Source of the DNA: Nereocystis luetkeana
Taxonomy: Eukaryota > Sar > Phaeophyceae > Laminariales > Laminariaceae
Length of the DNA stretch: 64,000 bases
NCBI GenBank assembly: GCA_031213475.1
Contig: JARUPZ010000005.1
Location: 5,557,732-5,621,731 of the forward strand
Direction of reading: 5' to 3'
In this document: in pieces, positions 32,484 to 43,544 of the stretch
How the letters are laid out: every line of letters starts with the position of its first letter
How positions within the stretch are numbered: position 1 is the stretch's first letter
The notes under the pieces: generated by a model
What the model saw: the letters and a program-made list of their open reading frames with translations, nothing else
Database searches by the model: none
Told to the model about the DNA's origin: nothing
Translations under genes and position numbers: made by a program

Positions 32484-32829
32484 GCCGGTCGCCCCGGTGG
32501 TTCAAGTGGTTAACCTCGAATTCTACTTGTGTTTGAGTCCTGGGTTCGAGCCCCAGGTGGGTCGGACATTTGACTTTATTTGCAGAAATAAAAATCAAAA
32601 GGATTCAATTGTTGAGAGCGCCTTGCAGCGTGGGTAGGCACAATTCGATGCGAGTCGACGAGGGAAGAAAAGGCTGAAATCTTCTCGCGATAAAAATGAA
32701 GGCACGTACCGTAGCGGGAAGGGGGTAGAAGAGCCTGCTATGTGACCCTGGATCTGAGTTACGAGTTGGAAGGAGAGAGAGAAGAAGATGTGCGAAGATA
32801 ATGAATGGGATGAGCAATATATATATATA
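32484..32829 (+). mobile_element. tRNA-derived SINE, full length, TA-ended
   Basis: Starts with an 84-nt tRNA-like head: A box TGGTTCAAGTGG at 32498-32509 (fits TRGYNNARNNGG) and B box GGTTCGAGCCC at 32543-32553, about 33 nt between them. The large variable region suggests a Ser/Leu-type ancestor. The body of about 245 bp matches 63296-63537 closely, and the copy ends in (TA)n. RNA polymerase III transcription and LINE-supplied retrotransposition are the expected biology. Confidence 0.9.
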
Positions 32830-33560
32830 TACCATTCGTGGGAAAAGTATGATATTGTCTCTTGTCCCGTGCAGCCCACGACAGACAATGGAGAAATGAC
32901 TCACGCTATCCGAGAATCCATCTACGTTCGCCAGTGACGAATCGAAGAAGGCGAAAGCGAAGAAAATGTAACATACTCTTAGTGGGGAAGGTATGAGATT
33001 TTCTCGTCCCGTACAGCCCACGACAGGTAAATTATAATGGAGAAATAATCCATTCTCTGCGGCTACAAAGCAAATTAAAACAATAAAAACTACAAATGTT
33101 TTTCCCTTTCCTCCTAAAACCTAACCCACAACGATCTTCAGTATCAACGACAGAAAGAGAAAACCCCGACGAACATCGATAAACAAAATCGAAGAAAGTC
33201 AAAGGCCATGCAGATGTAATAGACCGTTCGTGGAGAAGGTATAATATTTTCTCGTCGCGTACAGGCCACGACAGGTAGTGAAGAAATAATCTTCGCTCTG
33301 CGGCAATAAGGCAAACGATAACCGAGAAGGCATGATATTCCGTTGTCTTCGAAAACCCAACCCAACCCACAGCGCTTTTGAGCAATAAGACCTACAAAGA
33401 GGAGACCTCGATCAACATCGACAAACTAACACAGTACCAGGTATATGATAACGTGAACAAGATACATCAAACATCTCAACCGCCAGAATAAGAAACCGAT
33501 GGTTGACCCAAACGAGATATCTTGTTCCGCGCAACACACGACAGACAACTTATTTCAGAA
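32830..33560 (+). repeat. Four degenerate tandem repeats of about 150-260 bp
   Basis: The block TTCGTGG-GAAGGTATGATATT then CGTACAGCCCACGACAGG recurs near 32833, 32984, 33225 and (weaker) 33510. The copies differ in length. No protein is coded consistently across units. Confidence 0.65.
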
Positions 33561-34231
33561 AACATTCAACAACAAGTCGGGCGCACGCAATACACATCTC
33601 CTCCACCACCTTCAACAAACTCTCACGCTCCCCAGTTTAAATGAAAGACAGGCCAAGGACTCACGGCAGGTAGCAAATAAATGCCCATGCCAACCGCGTG
33701 CAAAATTTATTGTGAGGTCGACCGTTCTACAGGAGGAGGGCGGAGCAAGATCGTCTCAATTAGACCCTGGCGTGAGGGTCCCTCCTTGCGGACGAACGAC
33801 GATGCCGCGACACTACAAAATGTCTAAAATGGCCGACCCACCCTGCTATTACAACATCGTACAGGAAAGGACGACAACAACAAAAAAGCGCCAGGTGTAA
33901 GAAGCGGCCCTAGTCGGGCAGGTTACAACAGTCGGCTCATTCACTCTGATGTGATATTAATGTTTTGAGCATCGAACGGAGCAACAATTATCCCTTAAAC
34001 GAAACAAGAAAACAAAATACACGACAACACACAAAAATACTCTGGTTCTTCAATTAATTTCCGAATCACGAACAACACAAAATACACGGCAAGTACTTGG
34101 GATTATCCTATAATAGTATTGCCTACCTATTGCCTACATCGTCCAAAGCAAACCTCTGGGCGAACCAGAGAAACGACTCTACGATTAAAGCGCAAGATGT
34201 AGCTCCAAGAAACCTCAAGCAGTGTATTAAA
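33561..34231. other. No gene seen
   Basis: A-rich DNA. No Helitron 3' hairpin with CTRR end was found here although the Helitron relic ends nearby. Confidence 0.4.
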
Positions 34232-35860
34232 CTACAGCAGAAACAGACGGCTTCGGTCTATGTCTTCGGCTGGTATCTTTTCCTTTGCCCACCGAAGCCC
34301 GATACCCCCGTACTTTCTAATTTCACTTTCGACAGAAGCCAGAACCGGGGCCGAGGTCAGCAACACGACCCTTTGCGCAATAGGGGGCAGCCACTTGCAA
34401 GAGAAGTGCATCACAATGGCGCGAGACACCGTCGTAAGGAAGGTGGATCGTTTCATTCGAGAAAGGTTTCCAGATTCGGCATAGGTGTTCCTGCAATTGT
34501 AACGTCCATCTGTCTTTCGTACTTGGGACGGGCCGCGAAAATCTCCGGTGCTCCCATATAGGTAGAAGGAAGTGACATTATCTGAAGGTTGCAATCGTAA
34601 GATGTATGCAGTATAGGTGCCACGTCGATAATGTAAACGTGTTCTAAACCAATGCCAGCTGGAAATAGCCATATGGAGGTTTGGGTGGGCGCGATTGCCA
34701 CTCAGGTACTGAATGTCTTGTCTGACCTGCATGTGTGTATCTTTGGGGTGACCGAAAATGCGACACGCGAGTACACGGAAGCTACAAGACCCGTCACCAG
34801 TTCGGCGGAATGTATCCACGTATTGTGAGATGGCGGAGGTGGCGGTGGTAGTAGTCGGGGAGGTGGCATTAGCGGCGGAGGCGGCACAGGTGGGGGGGGC
34901 GGCGGAGGCCGTAGCGGAGGGTGAGGAAGCGCAGGTTCAAGTGGTGGAACGACGCCTGCTGCTTCAATAAAAGGCGGGTTTACAACGTTCGCAACGTGAG
35001 AGACTTTGTCTAGAACATGACCTGGTGGGATTAGGCACATTACTGCGTGGCGATTCTGTGCGCGGCCCAGCGCCACACATAGTTACCCATGCGCAGACAC
35101 ATCGCTTCTCAAGTCAAGACCTATACGGGTAAACATTTGTCCCTGCGTTCTTTTGTGGTAAGCTAGTAGACAGTCCTGAGCGGAAATTGGACACGTCGGA
35201 AAGATATTCCGTTACGTTCGACCTGTGCAGTAAAAGTAATGCGGGGGATAAGAACGATATATTTTTCTGGAATGAGGAGTTCAACTTGAACTACTCTAGA
35301 ATTAGGAGAAACGCGACGCAAAACAACATTTCGACCGTTCACGAGTCCTTCGGCAAACTCGAGGTTTCTAGTAGTAGTAGCCAATGCACCAGATTTGGTT
35401 TTCAGTTCATGTGGTGGAACACCTTGGACACTAATGTAGTTGAGGTGCTCAGGCGAAATGCGAAAGCTGTTGCTGGGTTTGATTCATCCGAAATAAGAGT
35501 ACCCGAACTGTGGAAGGTGACGTCGTTTCCAGGATGTTTCGAAGCGATGGCCTCCTTAGCCCTTCTAGAACTCCAGTCCCGTTTTGGGGACACACCAGTC
35601 AAATTCCAAGTAGTTTGTCCCAAATTGTCCCCAAAACGAGACTGCAGTCCTAAAAGGGGTGTCTATTGAAAATCTTGGTTGTAGCAAGATTAGCCTGATC
35701 GGTCAACAAGCGCGCGTCTTCGGTCAGGTCAGGGTGAACGAAATCAACCACATCTTCGAACTCAGTCGGTCGTGTTTTGGAAGGGTAAGATGATCATTGG
35801 CACTTTCGCCGAGTGCATTCAAGAGGGGGATAAGTTCGGCATCACCAGGAAAAGCGCGTG
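34232..35860 (-). pseudogene. Decayed Helitron PIF1-like helicase joined to an OTU cysteine-protease domain
   Basis: On the minus strand, going 35860 to 34232, pieces of the Helitron helicase C-terminal half appear in correct order but in changing frames: an FVHPDL region (35715-35760), HPGND and SGTLISDES (35470-35550), SPEYLNYIS and GVPPHELK (about 35390-35440), TTRNLEFAEGLVNG, IPRITF, FRRVQFPLR (35163-35384), then THKRTQGQ-like AYHKRTQGQ, GLDLRSDVSAHG and CVALGRAQNR (about 35060-35165), and ANVVNPPFIEA. These are motifs V-VI of PIF1-type helicases as found in Helitrons. A Pro-rich linker follows, then an OTU start TGDGSCSFRVLACRIFG with the D-G-x-C motif (Cys codon at 34784-34786) and, after a frameshift near 34700, a second OTU-like part with YMGAPEIFAA. 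Several stops and frameshifts and a MITE-2 insertion show it is dead. The N-terminal Rep nuclease was not found. Confidence 0.8.
35556..35661 (+). mobile_element. MITE-2 copy inside the Helitron helicase relic
   Basis: Left end TTAGCCCTTCTAGAAC; both arms hold the CCCGTTTTGGGGAC core. The right arm carries an 11-base partial duplication. It splits the helicase between the FVHPDL and HPGND segments. Confidence 0.88.
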
Positions 35861-36610
35861 TTGTGCCGGCGGCCATCTTCAGTTTCCCTAGTAGTAAAGG
35901 ACACGTATGTATGCAGCATCGTCTTTACCTATCTGAGAGATAGTGAAACGTAGGCGCATGATATGTGGCCAAAGGTGGCTAGGGTAACTACACAAGGGTA
36001 TTGGTGCGGATTTTTTTTTTTCTACCAGGTTTCGAAGACGCCCCGTTGCCCCGCAAGAGTGGTGAGCGGGAGACGAGGGCCCGACGCCAGCGGGGATGAT
36101 TGCCATGTGTATCTTCTGCTCTTCCCGACAGTTGTTTCAGACCAGCTTGTGTTTTTGAGAACGGCAGAGCGGGTGGCGCCCACTTGAACTCTGCCGAGAA
36201 TAAGACACGTTCACTGGATGACGTGCTTCAAGCGATGGCCCAAACAGGGAGAGAGAGGTCGAAGCGGGAAAAATATGGCTCTTGTGCGCGCCGCTGCGGG
36301 GATCGTTAGGCACGACATTCTGACTCTAGAAACGCTGAAACGTAGCACGGGGTGAGCGCAACGGGACGCACATCGAGGAACTTAAGAGATAGATTACGCC
36401 TGTATAGGGTAGCCTGAAGGAGTTGCCGCCGACTTCAGCAGCGCTGCTTCAAGTCGTGACAGATATCCGCCTCCGACGTGGGCGTAACCACAACGGAACA
36501 GGTGGATGGGTACGGGAGAAAGGCTGGTACGACCGTAGGATAGAGAAATAAGGCAAACATCGAGAGTCGGGTGGGGGTCCCGCGGGGGCGTCTCCGCGGG
36601 GGCGGAGGGC
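35861..36610. other. No gene seen
   Basis: It would be the upstream part of the Helitron, but no Rep motif was recognised. Confidence 0.35.
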
Positions 36611-37110
36611 GTGTCCGGTGACTTGCATGCGGGGGAAGGCATGAGCAGAATCGAGGGGGGCGCTTTACCTGGGTGTGTAGCGGACCCTGACGAGGATGGC
36701 CTGGCGCCGATATCCGAAATCCACGCCGAAGACATCACACATACGAAGAAAAGGAGAGTGGTAGGGATCCGCAGGCTGTTTGTACTGGCCAATAATGTTG
36801 TGAAGGCCGTATTGCCAGGTCGGTGCAAGATGCCAAAATTAGAGTTCAAGGATCAGGGATGGGGTGTCGATCCGAGAGGGAAGGTGGGCAAGGACGGACT
36901 CTAACGGCGGACAACTTGGTCGCAGAGTTGCTTGAGCACTGATATGTCGCCACCGAGTCGAAGACGCGTTTGTTAACATGCGGCTGTCACCCCGAGAAGG
37001 CCGAAAAGGACAACCACAGGTGCAAAAGGTGCAAAGAAAATATGTGCTCGCTGTTGTGTGGGTGCAAGGGGCGCTGTTACCTACGGCTTCCGCTGTCGGC
37101 AACAGCGGCG
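36611..37110 (+). pseudogene. Cys-rich fragment of unknown protein
   Basis: An open frame to 36904 ends with a stretch ANNVVKAVLPGRCKMPK. About 65 bases further, in another frame, comes a Cys/Lys-rich segment (from 36970) with spacing C-x-C, C-x2-C, C-x4-C-x-C and C, ending CSLLCGCKGRC. It resembles the CXC/tesmin-type Cys clusters found in some transposon proteins. The two parts may be one broken gene or two exons. I cannot name the family. Confidence 0.35.
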
Positions 37111-37616
37111 ACCGACGCCGAACCCAGCTGCGGAGATGCGGATGGTGGCGGAGGAGTGTCGGATGGGGGTCAGGAGTCGGATTGGGACGCTTCGGGTGTG
37201 GGGGCAGAGTCAGGTGGGGGTAAGCTCACTGAAATTTCGGGTGAAGGCGGGTCTGGTTCCTTAGGTTGGTTTTTGACCGACCCACCTCTGACCACGTTTC
37301 GGTTACCGATTCGGAAGCCAGTTTTGAGGTTGAGGATTCGATGGGGAGGGGGGTATCTTGGGGGGATAAGATGGATCAAGCCGACATGAAACGGCACTCA
37401 AATGAGACTGGAAAGGGGCGACGAGGGGAGGAGGAGGTTAACAGTAACATTTTGATCGTATTATACTAGGCCAAGACTTGTTCCTCTGCAGTATGTTTTA
37501 CAGTGTCCGGTACGTTTACAAATTAACATAGATTGTCGATCGTCGATGTTTGAATGTTTTTCAACTTCAGTACATATTTATGACTGCAGACTGCAGACTA
37601 TTTTTGCAAAAAAAAC
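37111..37616. other. No gene seen
   Basis: Continues a low-complexity Gly/Ser/Glu-type frame to about 37390, then AT-rich DNA. Confidence 0.35.
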
Positions 37617-38407
37617 GAAACAACCAACTGCTGAGAGCGCGTAGCGTGGGTGGGCGCGATCCGACGCAAGTCGATGAGAGAGGAAATGGTTGAAGGGTTC
37701 CCCCTTTAAACCTACAAGACACGAACCGTAGTGGAGAGTGGGGGGTGTACTCGATAGGAGATATGTACTCGATCTCATGCATGGCCGTAGTCGTATGACC
37801 ATAGACCCTCGCATCCCTACAATGCCGGGGCGGAGCATGTCAGGTTTTCACCGACCAGGTATACATTGCTTGCACCAAGCGTGAAGCGCCGTGATGTGCC
37901 CGGCGAGTCGCATGAAGGGTGAGCTGCATCCTACTAAGAACCGCTTGAGAGGCGGACTTGCATAATATGGATGACAGCTTCAATGAGTTAAATTCATTTT
38001 CGGTGTAGGCACTTCTAGAGCCAGCAATGGGAGTACTATGCAACTGTGCCTCTTGGGTGCCTTACCTTGAACACTATATACGTACGTGATACGATCGATT
38101 ATTCCCTTGTGCGGAGTAAAGGTTCTTTACCTCGCACAAAAGATCTAACTCGACAACCAGCTGTGGGCGACAGCTAAAACAAAACAAAAAACAAAACAAA
38201 AAAACGGTGCCCTGGTTGCCTGCTGTAGCTCAAGTAGTGAGCGGCATATATATATGTTCAACAGTGTCGTTGCCAACCGACGCCAACCCAGCCTATATAA
38301 AACAGGGGGGAGGGGAGGTCTGCTGTGTGTGACCCCAGATCTGAGTATTTTTCCTGTTAGGAGGGAGAGAGAAACGAAGAGTGAATACAATGAATGGGAT
38401 GGGAAAA
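37617..38407 (+). mobile_element. Old SINE copy split by an R4 insertion
   Basis: 37617-37742 matches the middle of the SINE body (GAGAGCGC-GTAGCGTGGGTGGGC region, diverged) and 38304-38407 matches its 3' end (TGTGACCCCAGATCTGAG through GAATGGGATGGGAAAA). Between them lies a complete R4 repeat. The tRNA head is missing. Confidence 0.65.
37743..38303 (+). repeat. Dispersed repeat R4, nested in a SINE
   Basis: About 560 bp, begins TGTACTCGATAGG after a G-run, ends near CCAGCCTATATAAAACAG before another G-run. An A/C-rich insert (38173-38210) is absent from the copy at 26030. Confidence 0.7.
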
Positions 38408-40763
38408 AAGAAAGAGTCAGAGTGCAAACGCATGCATGTGACTGCGCGGTGTGTGGGTTCGGGCGAAGAGCGTGGCGGTGGAATTATTGCTTTCGTTTTG
38501 TTTGCCTCTCGCCCGTTGAACGATATTATCCTAGAATTCATACTCAGTAAGATGATAAAAGTGAAAGCGGTTGTCGTAAGCCTGAACAAGGTGGAAATTA
38601 GCGTAACCCCGACCCGTTGTTCGGCGGCAGATGCCACGACGTTCACTCGTTCGGAAGTGTTCGTGTACAATTCGACCGCCAAGTGAAAATAATCCTGCCG
38701 ATATCGATATTGTTATTGTTACGACCTTGATATTGTACGTACAACGTTTCAACAACAGTGCCTCCGATGCCCCCGCCGCCTGTAACGACTCCGGCAGGCT
38801 GGGGCCCCCCACCTAGCAACACGCCATGTGGAGGTGTAAAATAGTGTACCAGGAGGTATGTATTGCCTCAGCACAACGCAACACAACGCAACGTACGTAG
38901 TACTACTCGTACGTCAATGCTTTTTTTTCTCTTTCTTGTCGACACACGAATCTAAAAAAAAAGGTGATATTTCAACGACAGGGCCGGGCCAACCCCTCAC
39001 CCTCTGGTGCATGGATATGTGCATTGTGTATTTACTACTGCTCTGAAGAACCAAAACCCTGCCGTCGACCCCAAGAGGCCTAGGCGGGGAGGGGTGTTTC
39101 CGGATCGCCCGCACTATGAAACGACTATAATAATCCAGATATACCCCTGGTACCTGGTACCAGCATAGTATACCTGGTATGCAACAAACGGTTTCAGCAT
39201 TTTTACAGCAGCACAACAGCAGTAAAAGGGCCGTTTTTCAGCGGCGCAATCTAAAATGGACTGTACAACTTGTACCTAAACTGGCTACGTCTTCGACGAT
39301 ACCACTCGTAGGGAAGGTCACTCAAAACTTTAAAGTGCTACGGTACGTACGCAACCGTAGGAGCAAAGAAAGGCTATCCCACTACTTTTACGGTAACTGA
39401 CGAACTACGAGAATCAACGAATCTGCGCCTCTTTCTTCAAGGCACGCTTTTGCACGCTGCCGAACATTTCGCACCCGTGCCATGCGTTTACGAGCTGTTC
39501 TTCGCGGAATCACTACTGCCATGATGTTGTCTACTACTACTGTGTCAAGTTTCGTTCCAATCGGTTCTATATCTCGCACGTTTGAGCGTCATGTTGAAGT
39601 TGGGGTGGCGGAGGTTTCGCCGCACCTTTCAGGGAGTTACGTATTTTTTTTAGAGCAAAAAAAAAAAAAAAACACTCGTGTTTAACCAGCAACTCGTTCG
39701 TGCGTAATAGGGCACATAGTAGACTACTACTTGGGTTCCCAGATCGGTATACTTATAAGCTATGGATATGTGCTGCTAGCCTTGGGTGTTTCCTCGGTGT
39801 CTGGTCTAGTGCTGCCTTGTTCTGTGGTCTGGGCCCATTTCTACCGATCCTGCAATCCTGGAACCATACCTAGCCCTGGAAAATATTACCCCCGACCCCG
39901 TTCCAAGAATTTCAATGTTTCCGTGAGAACTCCAATGATACCTTCAGTACTAATCTAGATACTAATCACACTAATCATAGAATATAACGCCTCTCTTGGT
40001 GTACAAACTGACTTGTGTGGAGAGCGCCTCGTTCTCCATTCCCTAGCCCGGTTACCCAACGCGGTATCCTCTCAACCACCATGGTGAGTGGAAAGTGGGG
40101 GAGGCGTCCGTGGTCAATGCTTGGCCGCTGGCCTTGCGGTGCTGGTTGAACGCATATGGTGTGTTGACCATTGCAATCAAGGTCCATAATATTTTTTGTC
40201 GACTGCATAGATAGGTAGGTCCTGGTGGCCTCGTGGTCCTTTCTTTGGTGCACTCTGGTAGTTGGTTGTGTCTGGCTGCTATCTCTGTTTCGCTAAGCTT
40301 GCACGCAGCCACATTGCTGTGCGCCCTGCTGCTGTGCCCCTGTATTTACCCCTTGTGTCGTCGATATAGCTACAGCAGTCCCAGCACGTTTCGCCAACAG
40401 TACTCTAAGATTCAGTGCCTCATGCAACTGCCACCATCAGACCGCTCTGGCCGGTAATATAAGCCCCGGGTTGGTTCTGCTTTGAAGCACTAACGGGCAT
40501 TATTTTCCTGGTCACGATACTGCTGTTTGTGCTGTTGAAACAGCAGCGTATACGTCGTACGAGTATACTCGCACTTTGTCGTCTCGAGCGTGATGTCGCT
40601 CATGAGGGTGGGCGGCCCGTCTGAGATGGTGCAGGATATCTCGGTCCTGTACCAATCGTCGCAGCTGCCGTTCGTCAAATATACTTGCGAAATGCGGGTA
40701 TTAATAGTCAGTTATCGTAATCATCATCGTTGCTACTTGAATTTAAAGCACGTAGACGTAATA
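38408..40763. other. No gene named; one exon-like minus-strand frame
   Basis: A clustered triple of TACCWGGTA-like palindromes lies at 39147-39179. A minus-strand frame at 40490-40678 (62 codons, four Cys, no low complexity) looks exon-like but I do not recognise it. A15 and T-rich tracts occur near 39659 and 38921. Confidence 0.3.
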
Positions 40764-41060
40764 TCAAGTACCAGAGGTACCTGGTCGTAAGAAAGCTGCA
40801 AACGACGAACCCAAACGGACCGAGAACCCGTTTCCCGATGACACCCGACCCCAGGGCATCCCCGACCTAACGAACTTTGCAATATCCCAAGCCCCTCCGG
40901 GCGTTGCTTGTGCGAGCTTCGTGCTTCTCCGAATACGTGACGAAGCTCTGCACGAGCCCGTGGCCTGAGGACGGCTTTTGGAAGATGCCCATTTCCTCGA
41001 GGTCAGGGATGCCCCTGCAATAGCACTAGAATATGGTGTCATGGACGGGTCTATTGTCGC
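40764..41060 (-). pseudogene. Exon-like fragment, paralogous to 42740-43110
   Basis: The minus strand encodes AWDIAKFVRSG in a context that matches ADWKVAKLVRS at about 42820-42850. DNA similarity continues on both sides (ACAAGC, GGAAGG-like blocks). The two copies flank the LINE and its satellite. Function unknown. Confidence 0.35.
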
Positions 41061-41093
41061 CGTCGATAGACCTCTCGCACAATCTATCATTAT
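41045..41093 (+). repeat. Satellite unit left of the LINE
   Basis: One unit of the 55-bp repeat (TCTATTGTCGCCG then CTCGCACAATCTATC). The rest of the array is at 42241-42475. Confidence 0.6.
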
Positions 41094-42240
41094 TATTTCT
41101 ATTATTATTACTATTATTATTACTATTATTATTATTATTATTATTATTATGTTCTACTATTATTATGATTACTATTATTTCCCTTGCCATCCGACAATGT
41201 GCAGCGTGATCTTCAACATTGATCACTCATACCTTTCCCGAGAGAAAAAAAAACTCGGAAACGAAAGGAAAACCCACGCACCAAGTCTACCTCCCTTCTG
41301 TGCCAATTTTAGGCTTGTCTACTCCATTTGCTGTTCTTGCTCCTTCCTTCTCATAACGTTATATTCTTAAATCCTAAGCTGCATCCAAACTCCATCCGCA
41401 CGCCATCGGTGTGGGTCTATCGCCCCCCCCCCCCTGTTCCTTCTTCTTTCCGGGCGGTCCCTAAGCTGGAGCTTGAACCGCGACACCCTCCTCGAAATGG
41501 CGACCTGGGTGGTCACCGAGACGATTTGGAGCAGGCGTTCCTTCACCACCCCCTTCCTTGCCATCGACCCACCATCCCTCCCCCCCACGACGCTAGCTGC
41601 CAGCTGGTCGATGAAGTTGCTGCCCTCTATCCCGAGGCGCCCATAGCTTTCCCCCGCCAAGGTGGCTAGTTTGTGGCTCCGCTCGTCGAAGGACACGTGT
41701 CCAGGACGCGCGTAGTGTTGGCGCTTGCGCGCCTCGGAGGTAGAGGCAGCTGACCCATCGTGATCAGCACTGCCTCCTCGCAGGTGGTCCTGCGCTTGCG
41801 GGTCTGCATGGGTGACGTCCAGCAGGATGGACTTTTCCCGGTATTACCTGTTAGGAGCGTCCCAAAGACCTCCTCTCGTAGCAACGATGTCCATCCGCAG
41901 GTTCCGGTCTGCAGTGAACGGTTCGCCGCTCTCTTCTTGGTGTGGGATTCCCAGCCGCTTCAGCGTGCGGGAGATCTCGTGAACCATCGGTTGATGCTGG
42001 TTTACCTGTGCCCCTGCTCTGGGACAGATGCGTGCGTGGCGTGTGTCTACGTCGACTGCACGAGTCGTGCAGTCGACGTAGATCACGACTAAACACACGC
42101 CACGCACGCATCTGCCCCAGAGCAGGGGCACGGGTAAACCAGCATCAACCGATGGTTCACGCGATCTCCCGCACGCTGAAGCGGCTGGGAATCCCACACC
42201 AAGGAGAGAGCGGCGAACCGTTCACTGCAGACCGGAACCT
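41094..42240 (-). mobile_element. LINE (family L1x) 3' portion with nuclease-like C-terminal domain
   Basis: Read on the minus strand from about 42197: a segment with HEISRTLKRLGIPHQ, then RMDIVATRGG, ILLDVTHADPQAQ, GGSADHDGSAASTSEARKR, and MSFDERSHKLATLAGES down to VSRFKLQL near 41460. This conserved block ends many algal/oomycete-type reverse transcriptase proteins. The D-x-n-LDVT pattern suggests a restriction-like nuclease fold (inference). One in-frame stop or frameshift lies near 41840. A 3' UTR (41182-41450) and a long (AAT)n-type tail (41094-41181) follow. The reverse transcriptase itself is absent because of 5' truncation. Confidence 0.75.
41899..42240. repeat. 342-bp near-perfect palindrome at the LINE 5' end
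   Basis: Arms 41899-42063 and 42065-42240 are about 97% complementary, the right arm having an 11-base insert (ATCACGACTAA). The central 35 bases form a perfect palindrome around G42064. The arms encode the same LINE segment in opposite orientation. Confidence 0.93.
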
Positions 42241-42475
42241 ATCGTGGCCAGCAATGGCTATCGGCAGACATTTCGCACAATCTATGGTAGCCGGCAGTGG
42301 CCATCGACCAACATCTCGTACCATCTATTGTGGCCTGCAACGGCTATCGATGGACGCGGTTCATCATCTATTGTGTTCGGCAATGTCTATTGATCGACAA
42401 TATCACCAGCCTATTGACGGCGACAATAGATATCGACAAATACACACCTTGCACAATCTACTGTCGCAGACAAGA
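42241..42475 (+). repeat. Degenerate satellite, unit about 55 bp, 4-5 units
   Basis: ATCTATTGTGGCC-GCAA-GGCTATCG-CGACA type units, each ending near CGCACAATCTA or similar. Another unit lies on the far side of the LINE at 41045. Confidence 0.65.
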
Positions 42476-42739
42476 TACATCGATAGATTCCCCCCCTTCT
42501 TTTGTGGAAGCAGTAGACTATTATTGCTGTGTCCATTGTCCGAAGTGTGGCGGGCGGTGTCAAACGGAAAATCGGGTGCCGCCCGTTCGGGGTTCCGTAG
42601 TGTGCACCTACCTACATGGCGATCACGCAGTTGAATACTTTAGCAGCACCAATGGTGAAAATCTCGGAGGGTGTTCAAGGGGAGTGGACAGAAAAATTAG
42701 CCACAGGGGGACGGCGGTGTAGGCTATTGATGACAACTT

Positions 42740-43111
42740 CCTTCTAAAAAAATTGTGCGAGGGCTGAGAACCATAACGAGCCCCACCCACACAGCATGAC
42801 ACGCCAACGGAGACACCGGCCCTCTCCGACCTCACGAGCTTGGCAACCTTCCAGTCCGCCCCGGGGCCTTCGGCTTGTGAAAAGAAGAGCTCAATATTGT
42901 TTCGAATGCAACAAGATACCTCCGCCCGAGCCAAAGTCCAAGGGTAGACTACCGCTGTAGTAAGATTGTCAAGCGCCTGATGTTGGGGATGCCCGGCGAA
43001 CTCGTCTGAGTGACGTGGAAGAACAGGTGCGCCTCGTTCGGGTCCTCGTTCGCAGCTTGAAAAGTTGTCAGATTGAAACAATTGGCAGCGCCGATGTCGA
43101 AACCCTCGAAG
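42740..43111 (-). pseudogene. Exon-like fragment, paralogous to 40764-41060
   Basis: The minus strand reads a 76-codon frame from 43179 (FEGFDIGAANCFNLTTFQAA) and, in another phase, ADWKVAKLVRSERAG. It is possibly exons of an unrecognised host gene or a decayed copy. Similarity to 40764-41060 is the only support. Confidence 0.35.
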
Positions 43112-43544
43112 GCTGACCGAGCTGGCTGGAGCAGGTTCGCAGTCGGAACGAAGAGGGGGGTATATGGATGGGTAGTCAATGAACTGAAACCGAAGACTGT
43201 GGTTCAAGAAGTGTGTAAGAAGGCGAACCCCCGCGGGATGACGAGGAGTACGCACTCCCCTCCCTCCTCTCTCCCAGTTTCGCCAAGCAAAGTGTAACGT
43301 ACAAATCCCCCCCCTCCCCAACCTTCCCCCCCTCCCGCCACCATTGTCGAGCGCGGTATATATATCCAACCATCCCCTATGCCCCGAACAAACCCCTCCC
43401 CCCTGCCCCAAAATAAACCCCTTTCATCCCCCGAGAAAACCCTCCCGTCGCCACCGCTTCCCCGCCCCAAAAATCCCTTCCATCCCCTGAAGCAACCCCT
43501 TTCACGTTCGCGCCGCCCCTCCCCGCCCAAACTTTGTCTCGCAG
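43112..43544 (+). promoter_or_regulatory. RPL7A upstream region with pyrimidine-rich tract
   Basis: A TATA-like GGTATATATATCC at 43348-43360 is followed by about 180 bases of C/T-rich DNA up to the acceptor TCTCGCAG at 43537-43544. The first coding exon (start codon and about ten residues) must lie here or further upstream. I could not choose between candidate ATGs (43097, 43236, 43379 or farther). Confidence 0.4.

Noticed and set aside
32484-32569. A functional tRNA gene
   Set aside because: A and B boxes are good but the acceptor ends do not pair, and the same sequence with a SINE body occurs again at 63214.
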